In this document: piece after piece, positions 23,882 through 25,810 of the stretch
Layout of the letters: each line of letters opens with the position of its first letter
Position numbering within the stretch: the stretch's first letter is position 1
Source: a virus
DNA: 25,810 bases
Virus record (IMG/VR): IMGVR_UViG_3300010158_000282
Span: 1 to 25,810 of that record
Reading direction: 5' to 3' (one strand)
The notes under the pieces: generated by a model
The model's input: only the letters and a program-made list of their open reading frames with translations
Databases searched by the model: none
What the model was told of the DNA's origin: nothing
Position numbers and translations under genes: made by a program

Positions 23882-25348
23882 TTAAGCAATTAGGTTACTA
23901 TACGCATAACCAACCAATTCCATTTGGGCCATGACATTTGCGTTGGTAACACCTACCGCTCCAGAACTATTAGCGGTAACTTTAATAACAAGTGTCGTTC
24001 CCGAAAGAACGGTTGTAATTGTAGTGGTAATGGCAGCCACACCGGCATTGATGCTAAATTGTGATCTGGACATATTTACCGGCGTTCCGCCGCTATAGCT
24101 GCCGCCAAAAGAGCCGTATATGATGTTCCATTCTTCGTAGACACTGCAATAACCGGAATTACTATCGTTTATACACGCTGATACTTTTAGCTTTACCGAC
24201 GATTGTAGATTATCAACAGACGCTGTGACCGTCCCTATTGTCGTCGCCGTAGCCGCAGCGATGCTGCCGCTATATACTTTTGTATTACCAAAACTTCCAG
24301 TCGCAGCAATCTTTCCGTTAGTGGAAATCTTTGCGGCGTTATAGACAGTGGTTGTGCCGACAGTCAGTGCCCCCGTGGTGTCGAAGCGGGCGACTTCTGT
24401 GGTGCTGTTAGCAAACAATAAATTACGAGAGCCACCGCCTGCGCCATACGATATAATTACATCATACGATCCAACCAAAAGGCCTTTATTTGCTTGCCAA
24501 CAGCCAGTCGTTGTAAATCCAGTTCCCAAGCAATATAATTCAAAATTGTTATCGCCGTTGGTCGCGCGAAACGCCGATGATGCTGACCCGCTTGCATTTG
24601 AATTAAGCAAAACGACTTTGCTTCCAGCGTTCTGGTTCTGCGTAATATCCAGAATGTTGCTCGGCGTCATGCCGATGCCGACAAGACCGCCATTCGTAAT
24701 AGTGACCTTGGTTCCCGCCCCGGTTCCGGCGTAATAAAGCCCAAGGTCACTTTCACCCGAAGAGGTAGTTGCGAGGAAAGACCAATCCTTCCCGCTGAGA
24801 GAAGAGTTCTTCAAAGTAAAAGAGGCATTGCCCGACGCAGCGGAAGTGGTGAGTAAGCCGCTAAAATTAGCCGCAGCGCCGGTCAGGGTGCCGGTGACAC
24901 CAAGGGTGCCACCAAGCGTAAGGTTACCCATCCAATCAATAGCCTGAACGAAATTAGTCCCGTCGCAGTAGACAAAAGCCTTGTTGCCACTCGGTACTGT
25001 AATACCGGTACCGGAAGAACCAATGACCCGGATGGACTGGCTACCAGAAGTGGCGTTGTAGACTAGGTAAGTCTTGCCTGCGCGAAGGGGGCAGATGAGG
25101 TCACGGGTCGCCGTGAGCGAGCTAACCGACGTGCAGTTGAGGATGTAGTAGCGCCCAGTGCTGTCTACGCCATCCGTAATGGAGATGGTCAGGTTGGCGT
25201 CGGAAGTAAAGCTGGCCGTGGTACGCCCGCAGATGGAGGATTCAATAAGCGGGGAAAGGTTGGTGTTGGTCGTAGTGCCCCAAGTACCGGAGTTTTCACC
25301 CGTCGCCATCAGGGCAAAACCTAATGTTGAAGAATATGTGGTAGCCAT
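23882..25348 (-). CDS. Tail fibre / receptor-binding protein
   Basis: This 488-aa protein starts with ATTYSSTLGFALMATGENSG followed by TWGTTTNTNL, a typical N-terminal attachment module of phage tail fibres. A Ser/Thr/Gly-rich beta region follows, with the fibre signature LGGTLGVTGTLTG (about residues 144-156), and then a C-terminal part with an aromatic/Gly-rich tip (YEEWNIIYGSFGGSYSGG) likely to be the receptor-binding beta-sandwich. The start has AGGAG 7 bases upstream, overlapping the stop of the preceding gene. By eye the C-terminal coding part (about 23880-24700) is clearly richer in A+T than the N-terminal part and neighbouring genes, as expected if the tip was exchanged. No fibre chaperone was recognised next to it. 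Confidence 0.85.
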   Translation of the reverse strand: MATTYSSTLGFALMATGENSGTWGTTTNTNLSPLIESSICGRTTASFTSDANLTISITDGVDSTGRYYILNCTSVSSLTATRDLICPLRAGKTYLVYNATSGSQSIRVIGSSGTGITVPSGNKAFVYCDGTNFVQAIDWMGNLTLGGTLGVTGTLTGAAANFSGLLTTSAASGNASFTLKNSSLSGKDWSFLATTSSGESDLGLYYAGTGAGTKVTITNGGLVGIGMTPSNILDITQNQNAGSKVVLLNSNASGSASSAFRATNGDNNFELYCLGTGFTTTGCWQANKGLLVGSYDVIISYGAGGGSRNLLFANSTTEVARFDTTGALTVGTTTVYNAAKISTNGKIAATGSFGNTKVYSGSIAAATATTIGTVTASVDNLQSSVKLKVSACINDSNSGYCSVYEEWNIIYGSFGGSYSGGTPVNMSRSQFSINAGVAAITTTITTVLSGTTLVIKVTANSSGAVGVTNANVMAQMELVGYAYSNLIA

Positions 25349-25357
25349 AGTTAACTC

Positions 25358-25810
25358 CTAAGTCGGTATTTCGGTCCAAACAGTGGTTTCACTGTCGTCC
25401 ACCGGAGACCACGCAGGTGCCTGAGTATCTGTTATTGGGACCCAAACAGGGGTCTGGGACTCGTCAATAACGCTCCAGACCAGAACCGACCCAATATAGC
25501 CGTAAGCTACTACACCTGTGACCAAAACGCCAACAGATACTGAAGCCACCATAGATACCCCAAGCGGCTGGGTCTGCATCCGGGGCAGGATGGGTAGCGG
25601 GTTGGGCCAGTCGGACCTGTTGAAGGGGAACACATCCCAACCAATAAGAATGTTCCGCACGCCCAAGGGTTGGGTCTGCGTCCGGGGGAGGATGGGTAGC
25701 GGGTTAGGCCACTCAGTCTGGAAGAAGGGCGGCTGGAGACCGGGTAGCTCTAGGGTTTCTCCAAGCGGCTGGGTCTGGATCGGGTAACGAAGCGGTAGGG
25801 GGTTGGGCCA
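25358..25810 (-). CDS. WPNPLP-repeat phage protein (5' end beyond window)
   Basis: The frame is open from the window edge to a TAG at 25358-25360, giving 150 residues. The N-terminal part seen here contains three units of the form W-P-N-P-L-P...Q-T-Q-P-L-G, 33-34 residues apart. The C-terminal part starts with a hydrophobic Val/Gly-rich strand region (VASVSVGVLVTGVVAYGYIG) and ends in an approximately 11-residue Trp repeat: WSVIDESQTPV, WVPITDTQAPA, WSPVDDSETTV, WTEIPT. A TTG codon at 25666 could be taken as a start, but it falls inside the repeat array, so the gene surely begins further upstream. Repeat proteins with WPNP units occur next to tail genes in environmental phages. Their role is not established; a virion surface or adhesion role is a reasonable guess. 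Confidence 0.75.
   Translation of the reverse strand, partial: WPNPLPLRYPIQTQPLGETLELPGLQPPFFQTEWPNPLPILPRTQTQPLGVRNILIGWDVFPFNRSDWPNPLPILPRMQTQPLGVSMVASVSVGVLVTGVVAYGYIGSVLVWSVIDESQTPVWVPITDTQAPAWSPVDDSETTVWTEIPT
25559..25810. repeat. Tandem imperfect repeat of about 100 bp
   Basis: Three copies of a G-rich block beginning CCAAGCGGCTGGGTCTG or CCCAAGGGTTGGGTCTG start near 25559, 25662 and 25761, at spacings of about 103 and 99 bases. The third runs off the window. They encode the WPNPLP units. The spacer parts are much more diverged than the block cores. Confidence 0.8.

Noticed and set aside
23851-23889. Longer start of the CxCxxC protein at 23889
   Set aside because: It would overlap the fibre gene and has no Shine-Dalgarno, whereas ATG 23850 has a perfect AGGAGG at good spacing.
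23882-25348. Diversity-generating retroelement acting on the fibre tip
   Set aside because: No reverse transcriptase gene and no near-duplicate of the fibre 3' end were seen in the window.
1-25810. tRNA genes, integrase, attachment sites
   Set aside because: Nothing with tRNA-like arms and CCA-type ends, no recombinase motifs and no att-like duplicated sequences were recognised by eye.

Overview
This window reads as part of a double-stranded DNA tailed bacteriophage (Caudoviricetes). It is almost wall-to-wall coding, roughly half G+C by eye. It has a replication module on the + strand and a virion module on the - strand, converging at about 7.1-7.2 kb. A P22 gp10-like tail stabilisation protein, a very large 'polyvalent' virion protein and several Gly/Ala/Gln-rich internal-virion-type proteins suggest a short-tailed (podovirus-like) phage, probably environmental. 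No tRNA, integrase or host gene is visible. The host cannot be named from the sequence.

Positions 1-7065 (+ strand, early/replication): the tail of an unidentified gene, a helix-turn-helix/GIY-YIG nuclease, an SNF2-type helicase, a small coiled-coil-like protein, a ssDNA-binding-like protein with a four-cysteine cluster, a small HTH protein, a small unknown protein, a 971-residue primase-helicase (AEP-type primase, Zn cluster, DUF927-like ATPase) and a 64-residue protein. Most junctions overlap by 1-20 bases, so the block looks translationally coupled.

Positions 7066-7182: the only real intergenic region. It carries a near-consensus sigma70-type promoter with a dyad over its spacer and -10, then only about 90 bases that fold into two predicted hairpins and a strong intrinsic terminator. 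I read this as a gene for a small RNA of about 85 nt. Its first hairpin loop contains 11 bases perfectly complementary to the ribosome binding site of the gene at 2176. This is the most novel-looking element of the window.

Positions 7181-25810 (- strand, virion module, listed in transcription order from the right edge): a WPNPLP-repeat protein (5' end outside the window), a tail fibre, three small genes (61 aa, 49 aa, and a 180-aa secreted six-cysteine protein), the gp10-like stabilisation protein, a 110-aa protein, a probable 18-codon micro-gene, an 818-aa Gly-rich protein, a 563-aa Gln/Ala-rich protein, a 679-aa protein with a SleB-like cell-wall hydrolase domain, and a 2434-aa polyvalent protein with a zincin metalloprotease motif. 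The last four large proteins probably form the set packaged and ejected with the DNA.

All functional calls rest on motif recognition by eye. No database search was run.
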